From contig WTXG01000078.1 of the NCBI GenBank assembly GCA_022496185.1, forward strand, positions 62,001-126,000: DNA of 64,000 nucleotides, written 5' to 3'. The position numbers were made by a program, and so were the translations under genes. Position 1 is the first letter of the stretch. Each line of letters opens with the position of its first letter. This DNA is from Multifurca ochricompacta. Taxonomy: Eukaryota > Basidiomycota > Agaricomycetes > Russulales > Russulaceae. Positions 50,515 through 62,484 of this stretch are shown here, in pieces. The notes under the pieces are model-generated. The model worked only from the letters and a program-made list of their open reading frames with translations, did not search any database and had not been told where the DNA came from.

Positions 50515-52301
50515 ATGTCAAGCAGTCCACTTACGATACTCGCAGGAATCATCTCACAAGGTGTGCAGGACCTTGAATCTGCCTACTCAAATCATGGTCT
50601 TTCATTTCCTTCCCTCGACGAACCCTTCAAGCCTGGACCTCTTGATGATAATCCTGAGCTTGGTGCCGCCACACGCCTAATTGTTGCGGCTGCTTACCAA
50701 ATAATCGCCACTGTGAGGCCACCACTTGAGACGATTCAAGACTATGCTCCTGCAATGTACTTGACATCCTCCTTGGGGCTTATCGATGAGATTAATGTCG
50801 CTGATGCTCTCAAGGACGCTGGTCCACAGGTGAGTTGGTAGCGCCTAGCGCCGCCTGACTCATGGTGCGTCTAACTTGATGCATTTGAAATTCAGGGTCT
50901 TCACGTGAAAGACATTAGTACCAAGACGGGTGTTGTCGACTCTGTCAAACTTGGTAACGTTATTGTCAAGTCAATATTTTGGTTAGGCCGGTACCTCATT
51001 CTTTCTCGCTTGGTAGCCCGTGTCTTGCGCTATCTTGCGAGTCGTCATGTTTTCCAGGAGGTGGCCCCAGACATATACGCGAATAACCGCATCTCTTCTA
51101 TTCTTGTCAAATCTAAACCTCTTGAAGAGCTCAAGAAAGAGTACGCGTCCACCCATCTATTACCGATCCTTCAATTGACTGTCTAATCACCGTCTCTCGT
51201 GTCACAGCAAACTGACCAAGTATGAGGATGCACCCGCAGCGGCATTCGTGGGACATGTGTACGCATTGCCATCCTTTTCGTATCCTTGAACGATCTCATT
51301 TTCTCCAATCGATTACCGTAGTGCGGACGAAGCATTCAAAGGTGCCGCATATCTCAGCTCTTACATTAAGGATGAACCCACGGATGTCGACACACCATGG
51401 AACATTGCTACTGGCAGAAAGGGGTCAATCTGGCAGTGGTACGAGGAGCCCGACAATGTCTGGCGTTACCACCGTTTTACGGCTGCAATGAAGGGCGGCG
51501 CAGACCGTTTCCCTTCCACAATTTATACTGAAAGCTTTGATTGGAAGTCCCTTGCACCTGATAGTGTCGTGGTTGATGTTGGTGGAAACGTTGGAAAAGT
51601 CACTCATGAGTTGTATAAAGCTTTCCCGCACCTTAAATTCGTCATCCAAGATCTCCCTCCTGTTGTCGAAGACGCCAAAAGTGTAAGACTTCTTTACTAG
51701 AGTGCCAGTCTGCCTACCCTCTCTCATTGTGCTGACGAGACAGTTCTGGGCCGAAGTTGCGCCTCATGCGGTAAAGGATGATCGTGTAAGACTCGAAGGT
51801 GATCCGTTTACCTGTTCAGACCCGGGCCGTAAACCTCATATATCAACTTCAGCCCACGACTTCTTCCAGCCTCAAACGACCAAAGAGCCTGCGGCGTATG
51901 TACTCCGCCTCATTCTCCATGACTGGGCGGATAGCCCCAGCGTTACTATCTTGAAGAACCTGCGTGCCACTGCGATGCCAAACACGCGTCTACTTGTCTT
52001 TGAAGGTGTCATGCCGCACGTGTGCCCCACCCCTGGTGGTCCTCCTCCCCCACCGTCACCACTCCTTGGGAATCTCGGTGCGGGGATGGGAGCATTTATA
52101 ACAATGCTTGACCTGCAGGTGCGGTAACGTTTACCTTTGTCAAGTGTAGAATAAGGAAACGAGACTGCGCAGATGTTTACAGTATTCAACGGGCAAGAGC
52201 GCACAGTCGAGCAATTCTCGGCGCTAGGAAGCGTCACGGGCTGGAAGCTGGAGGCGGTAAATCCTGGTCCGCTGACGGCATTCATTTTTGCTCCTGAATA
52301 A
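50515..52301 (+). CDS. SAM-dependent O-methyltransferase (class I, COMT-like)
   Basis: Methylates a hydroxyl group of a small molecule using S-adenosylmethionine; cytosolic. Eight exons: 50515-50829, 50896-50953, 51017-51140, 51208-51258, 51322-51682, 51744-51798, 51853-52118, 52173-52301; sum 1359 nt, 452 residues, frame intact. The ATG at 50515 gives MSSSPLTILAG. Features in order: an N-terminal dimerisation/winged-helix region with GLIDEINVADAL and LARVLRYLASRHVF; the SAM-binding glycine motif VVVDVGGNVGKVT; KFVIQDLPPVVEDA; and the catalytic-base region LRLILHDWADSPSV (His), followed by LLVFEGVMP. The C-terminus is FTVFNGQERTVEQF and ends in FIFAPE. This matches fungal O-methyltransferases of secondary metabolism. 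The substrate is unknown; a phenolic made by the neighbouring prenyltransferase is only a guess. Confidence 0.93.
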
Positions 52302-53809
52302 TCACAGGCCATGCGAAACGACGAGCGGTCATCACAGTTTGTTGTATAGAGTAGTGATGTTTTCCCATCCTTAGGAGATGTATAAAGACAATTGGGTTGG
52401 TTGAAGCAACCCAACCATTGTGATTTCTCGAAGAACCCGCCTTTGAACTTTGGCCTTTGCAAACGTGATCGCGTCATTACTCTCGGGGAGACCCATATAT
52501 GCACGCTTCTCAAATATACAACCTACCAGACAAAGGTATTCAGTAGTGCTTTGAGAGAGGCCAGCTAAGTTGCACTGTCAATGTTGCCTTGATGTCTCCT
52601 GCATCGCCTATGGGTAATCTCTGGCGTTCATGGATGATGGATGCCATTTTAAGTGACATCACCAAGACAAAGAATTGCTTTGGCCTGTTGGAACTTGCGA
52701 ATGGCCAGAAGGGATATGTACATTTTTTTGGGGAGCAAGGTACCACAAACTGCTCACCCTGCTCACTCCAGAATCATGTCAATGCACTCTCTATCAGAAA
52801 CCAGTGGAACATTTCCTCTCTAGTATTAAATATCTGTAGATTATACTGTTAATCCTTATTTATATCCATAGTAGATTACTGATTACCATATACTCTATTT
52901 TGTCCTTGCTCTTTATGAGATCACCCTCAGCCCAAGGTCTGCTTGACATTCTTTCATCTCCTGATGTGTCTTCATCCACCCTCTTGGTTTTTTTGCCCAC
53001 TGTGCACTCATTGAACTCCTTTTGCTTCTTTTTCTCACTCTCATGAACTCTTTGGACCTTCTTGTTTTCCCTATCTTGCCTTCAACAATGGTCACAAGTC
53101 TTGTGCAGTAAGTGTCAAGGCACAAGATTTTTACACCATGCCTCGGAACATTTTTTTGTAGCAGAAGGAGTGTTATTGTCCATTGCATGGATGGGAGGAG
53201 GGAGGACATTAACTAATAACTATTAAAACGTTGTTTACATGTCACATGACTTTGATTTGTAATGATATTTCGTTGCTCAATGATAACTTTCCTTTTTGAT
53301 ATTATTACAAATCAAAGTCGTGTGACAATATTACCACTTTAGGGTTGTTAGCGTGGGGGAGAGTTGGGCGACGAATTGCATTGCATATTGTGACATGTCG
53401 AATTTACAGCGCGGGCTACACCTGAAAAGCTACAACCAAAAGAACTACAACATACTTTCACTCTAACAACCCACCTGCACCTCACATAGGACCTTTCAAT
53501 ATCGTGACCCTTGCATGCCCCTGCACAGGTATACTATGCCGTTGACTTTGATTTACAATCGTCGGCAACTCTCTTCTCCGCTGCTATAAGTCTTAACAAT
53601 AGCCTTCATGTTAAAATCTGTCTACCTTCATCTTTACGCCTTCCCTAGTGAAAACTCTCATATTCGCGCAGAACTAGTTACTCCTACTATATTCAAGCTC
53701 TTATAAATCAATAAACGAAACCCTGATATCGGCGGCTCAGGCTTCATAAATTTTGTAAGTGAAGTCGCCGTATCGGACATTAAAAGAAAAACATCCACGA
53801 AACTCGAAT
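52302..53809. other. Intergenic with possible transposon debris
   Basis: Between the O-methyltransferase 3' end and the 3' end of the large GTPase gene. A minus-strand open stretch (52913-53209) reads HGVKILCLDTYCTRLV, VEGKIGKTRRSKEF and RVRKRSKRSSMSAQWAKK; it looks like a fragment of a longer protein, perhaps a transposon-encoded one, but I cannot name it. A strong inverted repeat follows at 53241-53326. Confidence 0.4.
53241..53326. repeat. Inverted repeat (hairpin, 28-bp arms)
   Basis: The left arm 53241-53268 begins GTCACATGACTTTGATTTGT. The right arm 53299-53326 is its reverse complement with two mismatches. The spacer is 30 bp. It could be a remnant of a foldback element or MITE. Confidence 0.8.
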
Positions 53810-56800
53810 TCAGCGCATCAGCGAACCCCGTGGTTTCCTCAGCGATTCAGCGATTACCAAGAATGTTTCTGCAAGCCGCACCTGCGTGGTCCCATCAGTA
53901 TTGAGTCCGTCCTTATAGCCTGCGGTGCCGTAGACCACTCACCGTATCGAGGGCGACTGTGAATGAGGAAGGAACCTGGGCAGTTGCAGGTGTGAGAAGA
54001 TCGCGAGGGGCATTATTCTGGATTTCTAGGGCGAGTTGAGCCATCCTGCGGAGATACGTGGACGAAGTGTCCGGGCCGAACGAAACAGCATGAAAAGACA
54101 GTGGTTTTCTATACACTCCGTAAAGCAATCTGCTATGCGCAGGAAGAAAAAAATGACTCACCCAAGCTGAATCGCAGAGCGACAAAGATTTTGGATGGAC
54201 TCGTCGTGCACGGAACATTCCCCATCAGAAAGGAAGATCATGACCGGTGCTCTGATTTTGGAGTAAAACTTCAAAAAAGTCGCCCCTCATACACACGAAG
54301 CTAAATAGGGACGTGCCTTTCCGTGCTCCAGGACTGTGCCATGACTCCTTGACCTACTCGGAGGGCCTCCGAATAATTTGTGCCACCATCAGCCTGGTGG
54401 GTCAACACAACACTTAGAAGTTGGTCCGGAGAGCTCGTGAAGTCGTTAAACAGAACACATGAAGCTGCTGCATCGAAGAAGATGATACTATAAGCGTCTC
54501 GCCGTGCGCCACTGGTCTGTTGTCCCGGCGTAACAGCGACATGACGGGCGGTCCAGAAGCTGTATAAGGCTGAATAGACAGCGCCGAGCCTGTTATTGGA
54601 GTACCACTGGATTAGGTTCGTTGCCGGTGCATTAGACAGGGGACGACGGTCATCGAGAGACATTGAACCAGATCTAAATCAAAAATATAAGAAGGAGCGC
54701 TCATTGGATGCATGGCCACTTTACCTATCGATGACAAATATCCTGTTGATTACCTGCATTAGTGTTTGTAGCTGTGCGATAAGAACGGTCTTACACATGG
54801 AATGCTTGCCGCATCACAACAGGGTTGTTACATTCGAACCGATGACCATCGTAGGAAATATAGCCAAAACCGTTCACAAGACTGTTAGGGTCCATGGGGG
54901 GATGGAATATGGGCAACGTGCAATACGATGGTTGCCCAGAGCCAGCAGGTGCGGCTGAATGTTCAGGACCTACGCGCAAAATCGGTCATCAGAGTGGTAA
55001 GCTATCAGTTCTATGGCATACCTGAGCACATAAAGTCACTAAAGGAGGGCGTTAGGAGCTCATCTAAGGCTGAGGAGAAGGAAAGCGCACCATTTTGCAA
55101 AGTTGGTCTGCTCATCGCGGGTGTATGGGTCTTGTTGCAGAAATTAGCACACAGATTTGCAAAAAAAGTGTAGCCATAACCTTTAAAGCCTAAGGAAAAC
55201 GTTAAGCTTGGGGTTAATGTGAATAGGGAAGACCGGACTCACCTGATCTACGCCAATGGAGGCCATGAGTGATAAAGTCCTTAGGTTTGTCTGGGTGTGG
55301 AATCATCCCTACGCCGAGGTGCTGGATATCTGCGTCATCGCATCTTCCATCCTCCCCGGCACGGCAATAATCAATGTGAACGTGTCTATCCAGTGACGAA
55401 CAGACGAGGTTGCACATCATAGGCGCTCCTTCATCATTGGAGGAGAACTTTCGGCCTCCTAATTCAAGACTTGTCCCATCGGGCCCATCAACAGCCCAGC
55501 GAGTCTGCGTCATGGATCCGTGACTAGTGTCGTGGTCTGGCTGAGGGTGACCTTCAGATGTCCCACGATCACCATTAATAGCCAGCACAACTTGATAAGC
55601 GGGTTCCTTACCAAGAGGCAAGGTGCAAAAATGCCACAATTCTCACAACTACATAGTTCGGGTTTACTTCAGCAACCAAGAGGCATTCTGGGAAACCACA
55701 TACCGGGCTCTGCAGTGGTGAGATGCCTGCTTTTCTGTGCTATGAGCGTGTGCGCCGTGGTGTGACGTTTGGCCCTGTGGAATCGTCTTGACACACTGAA
55801 GCTGCCTTGCAACTAGTTTGGGGGTTAGCACGGCACCTCGGCTTACAATCGAACGGACCTTGTGTATACTAAGTGCACATGATTAAACAAACAATTAGCA
55901 ATCACTGCAGCACACATCATCCTAATCACCTTTGTGTACTGAAACGTCTCAAGTCGGCCAGTGAATGTCGCCTGGATGGACTGGGGGGCGGTGTCAATTT
56001 GACAAATTCCAAGATCGAGCACAAAGCTGGGCATGTGTGCTCTTCTCTGCTCGCCATATTTATCCTAAAGCCTGTCATAGAGTGGGAAATACACTGACCC
56101 GCACAGATGGTGCGTGCGTGGATCAAGTCCATGAAGGTGCGATTGATTACAAAGTCGTTTGCAGAGCTCGCATGTCGCCGGGCAAAGCGTTGTATAGCAG
56201 GAGTGAAACTTGTGATCCTGGTCACTATAAGGAGTCCAGCTAGCTGAGAAGGCTAACTATTGGGAAAAAGGCGTGCCTGGAAATGCACAGCGTTCTAGGC
56301 AGGAATACGTCTTCCCACCTGGTAATACTATCCCTATAAGTGAGCAGGGCTAGAAATTGCGTAAGGGGATAAGCGAAACGTGTCTGCACGACGATGACAT
56401 AAGCGGATTCATACCTCGCCACACATGTGGACGGGGGCGGAGCACAAGTGCTCATCTTCAGCATGGCCCATAACCTAAAGACACGACGCTCAGCGATTCA
56501 GGAGAGTGTCATATAGGCTTACTTTCGTGCATTCCTCTAAACAACCTCGCTTTCCAAACAGGTGGCAAGTTTCGCCGCATAAATGAGCGTTGACGACACA
56601 ACTATACACTGATAAGGAAATGACTTCACAAGAGCACCTACTTCACGTACATGTGCTTCCCAGGGTGTCCAGCACTTGGTTTTCTTCAGTAGCAGTGATA
56701 AGTAACGTCGTGAAAACATACGGTGCACCACAGAGATCATCTTCACAGAATCCACATTGATGCGCACACTTGTGACTAGTTTTGCAGCTGTGTCCACCTT

Positions 56801-59800
56801 CATGAAGCCGACTCCGGACACAGAAGAGATGGCACAGCGCGCATTGAGCGCGGCAGAGCTGGGCATTCGTTTTCATCTCGAAGACCATGTTTTCGAATCT
56901 CCTGCGCAAATCCCCTATACAAGCATGACTGCCTTTGAACCTCTCCAAATTGCAGTCCAACCAAAGTTTGACGTGGTTGGCGCGCATATCGATTATTTCA
57001 CTGATGTTTGATGAGAGTTTATTTATCCATTCCGAATCGGGCATAAATTGCCGTTGCGTGCTTGGGCTCCATGACTCCAATAGAGCGATGAGACGCACTT
57101 CGAGTTCGGCCGGCGGAATCGGTTCGCGCTCGGCGATGGCAAAACATGCCGTAGTGTCATCGCCTTCCACTATGAGGTCGGTGTCAAGGTTCTAAGTATT
57201 TGGTCAGAGCTACCTTCGTGATTTCACACGTATGAGCCACCGAACCTTCAACGGCTCCAGCCCAGGCTCGACTTCGGAGAAACCTGTAGCCAGTGCAGTC
57301 GCAAGGTGGGCGGAAAGTGATTTGGTACGATGCTCGGCCATCGTCTCTGTTAGGAGGGTAAGCTTGACGTGATAAGAATGGGATGAGTGACAGACTAGAA
57401 AGTGCTCCCCAGTCTTGAGTCTGCAAATAAACATCAAAGGTTGACGGCCAGGACGAAAGAAAATAGAGCGTACTTTCAGCTTTGCCATGAGCGTTTTGGT
57501 GGTGTGAAGAAATTCGCCCGCGGCAGGGTGCGAGACATCTTGTTGGTCGAGCCGCTTCTTGAGAGTGGCGAATAAATTGTAGAAATCTTTCGACTCAATG
57601 ACAGGCCACGGTATAATGTCTAACTTCCCGCCGTGCAGACGCGAAATAAAGTTGGCATCCTGCTCTTGCTGCACAATCTTCTGAAACTTGAGGGAAAACC
57701 TATAAGCTCCGCCTTAACTAGGTGGTCATTCACAAACTAGGCGAGACCTTACTCGTGAGTTATCTCGTCCTTGTCCGGCTCTACAACGTCCTGGAAGCCC
57801 AGTCATGTAACGTGGTGGCAATGGTCACAATACTCGCCTCGATAATGATGACCAACGTCGATTGGAAGAGAGAGGGGTTTGCCGCTGGATCGAAGACGGA
57901 TGCGCTAGACTGGAATGATTGGAAGAGCCCACTTATATCCCGACTGAACGCAAAGTTGTTGTGGAAAAGGACCTATTTAAAATCAGAAATAAATCCTTGT
58001 CAGATCGCCGTCACCCTACGAGATTGGAGATCGCCGTGTTGAACAAAACAAGAAGCGCATCCTCTTGAGGAGATCTTTCGATGCTGTTAACACCTAAAAT
58101 AGTATGGACTAATCAGCCACGAAAAGGCTTAATACAACAGGGTCAACCTTCAAAGTCGAGTGCCACGATGAGCGCCTCATCCGTGGGCGTTACGGACATC
58201 CACACACCCTCTGTATACGTCAACCTAGTCTCGCATGACAAACCCCACGACCGCACCTGTCGTCCCCATAGCGTTCCCTGCAAACGACGTATCTACAAGG
58301 TGGTTTAACGCATAGCTCTTTCCCACGGATTGTTGGCCCATAGATGAAACGACCTTCACGGGCTATATGCAAGATATGAGCTATTTGAAAAAAAAAAAGG
58401 TTTCTTAGAAAAATATTACCTTTAGAGCCATATATGACTGGAATATCGACTCATACCAACCAAATGACAATTTGTCCACCACCTTGCTGACCTCTGCGCC
58501 GAGTAGAGACCTTTCCAATTCAGCAGAGAGAACGCCATTCGCCATGGGAACGAATCGGTTCTCGCGGCAGACAGCAATCTGGACGGGAATGAGGCAAAGA
58601 AGGTCTACGAGCCATTCCCCGACGCGGTATTGTGACACATTCCAGTCCGAATCTAGGATCACCTTTTCCCGCAGGACGTCGAAATTTGCAGCGGATATTT
58701 CGACGCGGCGTAGTTCATCACCAGTGGGCTTCTGGGTCGTTTTCTCGAACACTCGAATGAGGTCTAAGAAATAAGAACGAAATGGTTGCGTATGATTCTC
58801 GGTGACGAATGTCAAACTGTTTTGCCGCCGATGACTTGAAGACGTGATAGTACGACGCCTCACGGCAGCCAGAACTGGGAAGCGAGTCCAAACTTCGCCG
58901 TGACAGTCGAGCAAGCTGTTGTGCAAAGAACGACGCGAGCCGTTTTTCGAGCCATTTCTGCGGCCTTTCTCTTTGAACACGAATTCTGTGTCCCTTCGTG
59001 TTATGTCGATGGCAATGGACTTCACGCAGTGTTCTTCGATATCCAAGCCTGTGAAAAAGACACGCCCTCGTTCGACCATCGATGTCAAGACAGCGCCGCC
59101 AAGTGGGAACTTGGGGACTTCCATGGAAATCCCACTTGTGGAGCCAAATGTCTCCCAATGATAAGCGGTGAATGATGTTTCAGAGTCGTGAGACTGAATG
59201 GTAAGGAGGAAAGACCCATCGGGAGATGAATATATGGCACTGGGGAGTGACGGAAGCTGTAAAGAGGCTGGTCTACAACGCATTAGTAAGTGAGTGCGAC
59301 CTAATCTTAACAATCAACTATTTCATAAAAGGGAAAATAGCATACCTGAACTGCAACGTGACGAAGGAGAAAATGCGAACATGGACGCTGGAGTCAAGTA
59401 GCGCAACTTCATCGTTGCCATATACGAAACACATTTTCTGAATAGATATTTCTCCTTCGCTGTACCAAGGTGCCATATCAATGGCGCTCCCTTGGCTTTG
59501 GAGCGTCCTGAAAGTTTCATCGAATACGTACGCATAAAGATGCATCTTAATTGAAGCAGCACGTAAGGAAGGCCATTCTCAAATGAACGACAGCACACTA
59601 CCTTCCCCGAGGCGCACACAACCAACATTCGCCTGGCCTCGTCAAAGGCGAACAAAACGTCATGTCCCAACTTGTCACAGTTAAGGGGCTTGATTAGTTT
59701 GCCTCGCCCAATGGCTCCGTCCATATCCACTAGACGCTCTAGATAAACAGCGAACTTGTCCCGATGTGCAAGAATAAGGAGGAGCTTCTCTTTCTCAAGG

Positions 59801-62475
59801 AGCTGGGAGAAACTGAAAAGGGACTTTGATATGAGGGACGCGTGATGTTATGAAGTTATACCCGTACACGATACGCATCCCAATTGGCAATTGAAAGGCG
59901 TACGAACGCCTGTCGTTCACGGTTGGGTTTGGTATGTACTTGGGATCTGATTGCATAAAGTGTTTGTCTTCACTCGATAAATTCATTGGATGAACCAAAA
60001 ACTCGAGTTTCGGTTCTTCAGGCGCCTCTCTACGACCAGTGATCTTGTATTCTTGGCCCGAGGGATTTAAGACCTTCGTACAAACTCAAAGCGAAGCGAG
60101 CAGACGCACCTCGAGAGTAATTTACGCTCCCTGACACTTCAACGCGATCAATGTGCATAACACTACGCGAGATCAGCTATCTTCCAAGACCGGAGTGGGA
60201 AACTCACGATCTATTCCGTCCAGAGAACATTGTATTAATGCCCTGGATGAACTCTAGGAGCACACCGCCCAGCGCTTTGTTTTCCTCACCCTGGATCTCA
60301 TGTCGCACCTGCTGTTTGCAGTGATCCTGTTGCATATTCAAAACAGCGTGAAACATCTTTTTCACTTCTCTGTCAATTGAGGACGAGAGTTGGGTTTGGG
60401 CAAGGATGCGGGCCTCCTGTATCGCGGGTTGCAAATCCTTGTCTGGAATTCCTGTTAATTTCAAGAGAAAGTCCGAGTCAGTGACACTTTTGTCTTCGTC
60501 CTTCATTTCCTTTTTCCACTCCTCCTCTTCCCTTCGGCGTAGTTGGGGAAAGATAATCTTCAACGCCTTGGTAATCATGTTTTGCTCTTTTTTGTCGGAC
60601 TTCGGAAGTAATTCATGTGCATGGTGGGGAACACCGGAAAGGAGGGCTTCAATAAGCTCGATACGCCTGTTGTTGGCTAAGTGTGGGTGTTTCTCCAAAA
60701 GGTGAAGCACGGCGGTCAAGCGTTTCTTCGCAAGCTTGAAGTCAGGTCCTTTCACGTTAGCGAACTTGGCACTTTCTACATGCTGTCGATAGATATCGCT
60801 AAAACTGGGGTACAACTGACGGATGGTTTTAAGGTCTGAGAAAGAGTGTAAACTGAATGAATAGCTGGAGCGACACTTCCTACCTGTGACATTTTCGGTC
60901 ACTTCAGAATGACGTTCAGCCTGCACGACAGGGTTAAGGGAATCGCGCTCCATGAAGCTAGACCGAACAAACACCTCAGTATCGTATACCAAGAGAACCG
61001 TAAAATTAGACACACGGAAAGAGTTTTATCACTTCATCAACAACAGCTGCACGAAGAGCGTGCTGCAAAGAGTGTTCACCACGAGAGAGATCTAGGCAAA
61101 CTTCATCTTGTCTTCTCATTAGTTTTTGATTGTAGCCATCGCGAACTTTCTCTTTCAATTCTCTCCACTCATTGCATCGCTCCGGAAAGATATCGGAAAT
61201 AGCCAAGTCGACCAGAACCTGCACCGCGTCCTCGCTGAGATCTTCTGATAGAACCAAAGCGTTTGTGTTCCTGTAGAGGCTATAAGCCTACAATCTCACA
61301 GAAACCTTTGTGTACATACAGCAAATGCTTGAGAGATAGTTGTTGATATAGGCGCTGATAGAGATGCTCTGTTTGAATCTGGCGCGATATAAAAGTTGCC
61401 GTCCAAAATCCTTGCGTAGTCTCCCCGTGCAAAAGGCGAGGAACAAAGACTGAGGGATCAACTGAGCAGTCAGAAGGTGCTTCGTAAGGCAAAATGTGGC
61501 GTGAATTCATCTTTGATAAATCAGAATTTGTCTCGTGCGTGATAAATTGGGGAAGATACCTGAAAACCGGGGCGCGACAAGGCGCCCTGTTCCTGTTCAT
61601 TATTCGTCTTTGCGACCTTAAGTGCAAACAACCTGTTAGAGTTGCCAACATCCTCCTCCACTAACGCAGTATCAGTATCGTTGTCCTCATCTTTCCAATT
61701 TATGGATGCAGCGTGCTCCGCAGATAACAAAGCAACCACTTGGTCGCACATCTTTGTGAGATATCTGAGCCATAAGGGTAAAAAAGCGAAGAAAGCCAGA
61801 AAGGCGAGCTGTTGCTCACCGCATGAACATGACTCTGTTGTGCAGAATAGAAGAAGTTGCTGAGTCGTTCCAGGTCGAGTCCTCCGGCCAGTATATGACA
61901 TAGTGACGTTCGTCGGAAGTGTCCGCTGGTTGAGCCATCACTATGTACAGACCGGATGAAAGAGTCGGCCTGGAACCACCAGCTTCAGTTGGCACAAGTA
62001 AAAAACGAGCTCTGAGAAACCAAGTATCATAGAATCCCAGGGTCACGACGAAACGGAGACCACTCACATCTCTTCATTAACTGCACCGATAGACAATAAG
62101 AAACGTACAATCTCCTCTTTCGAACCATATACGCCAAGAGGTTTGATCATGAGACGGTCCAACGCTTTGAAATCAACTTTTGTGATAGACGCGTATGCTC
62201 CATGACACTTTGTATTGATGAAGCATTTAAGGGTGTCTTGTGCAACGATAGCCTTATCAACTGTAATTCATGGCCTCAGGTTGTGACAATCCCACACTCA
62301 AAGGTTTCCTTACCGGAACCGTTGCCCCCGAGCTCACTAATGAGGTCGAGAAGACGGTACATGCCTTTGACTGCCTCAGCTAAGTCCATAGGGGGAGGAG
62401 AATCCGGGCTCTTTTGTGCGCTCTTCCCGTCAGCTTTCACTGGGCCGCTGAGACGATCAGACACATTTTGAGCAG
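53810..62475 (-). CDS. Very large VLIG/GBP-like GTPase with C-terminal vWFA domain
   Basis: Giant multi-exon gene. From the N-terminus: PPPMDLAEAVKGMYRLLDLIS (Met at 62389 is a possible start); a segment with HYVIYWPEDSTW; a charged helical region (61.0-60.2 kb); a beta-propeller-like region (60.0-58.4 kb); then a GTPase domain with P-loop GQQSVGKSYALNH (about 58300-58345), TTEGVWMSVTP, G3-like LDFEG, and SIERSPQEDALLVLFNTAI, as in VLIG/guanylate-binding-type GTPases. Next come a Cys/His cluster (RAQCALCHLFC, GGHSCKTSHKCAHQC near 56750), CNLVCSSLDRHVHIDYC (near 55400), and a vWFA domain with MIDAS motif IFVIDRSGSMS, split by an intron near 54670-54740, then GGTNYSEAL and MIFLSDGE. The final exon ends at TGA 53810-53812 after VRLAETFL. 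Not every exon was resolved. The function in fungi is unknown; vertebrate VLIG relatives are interferon-induced. Confidence 0.75.
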
Positions 62476-62484
62476 CTAGTGGAA

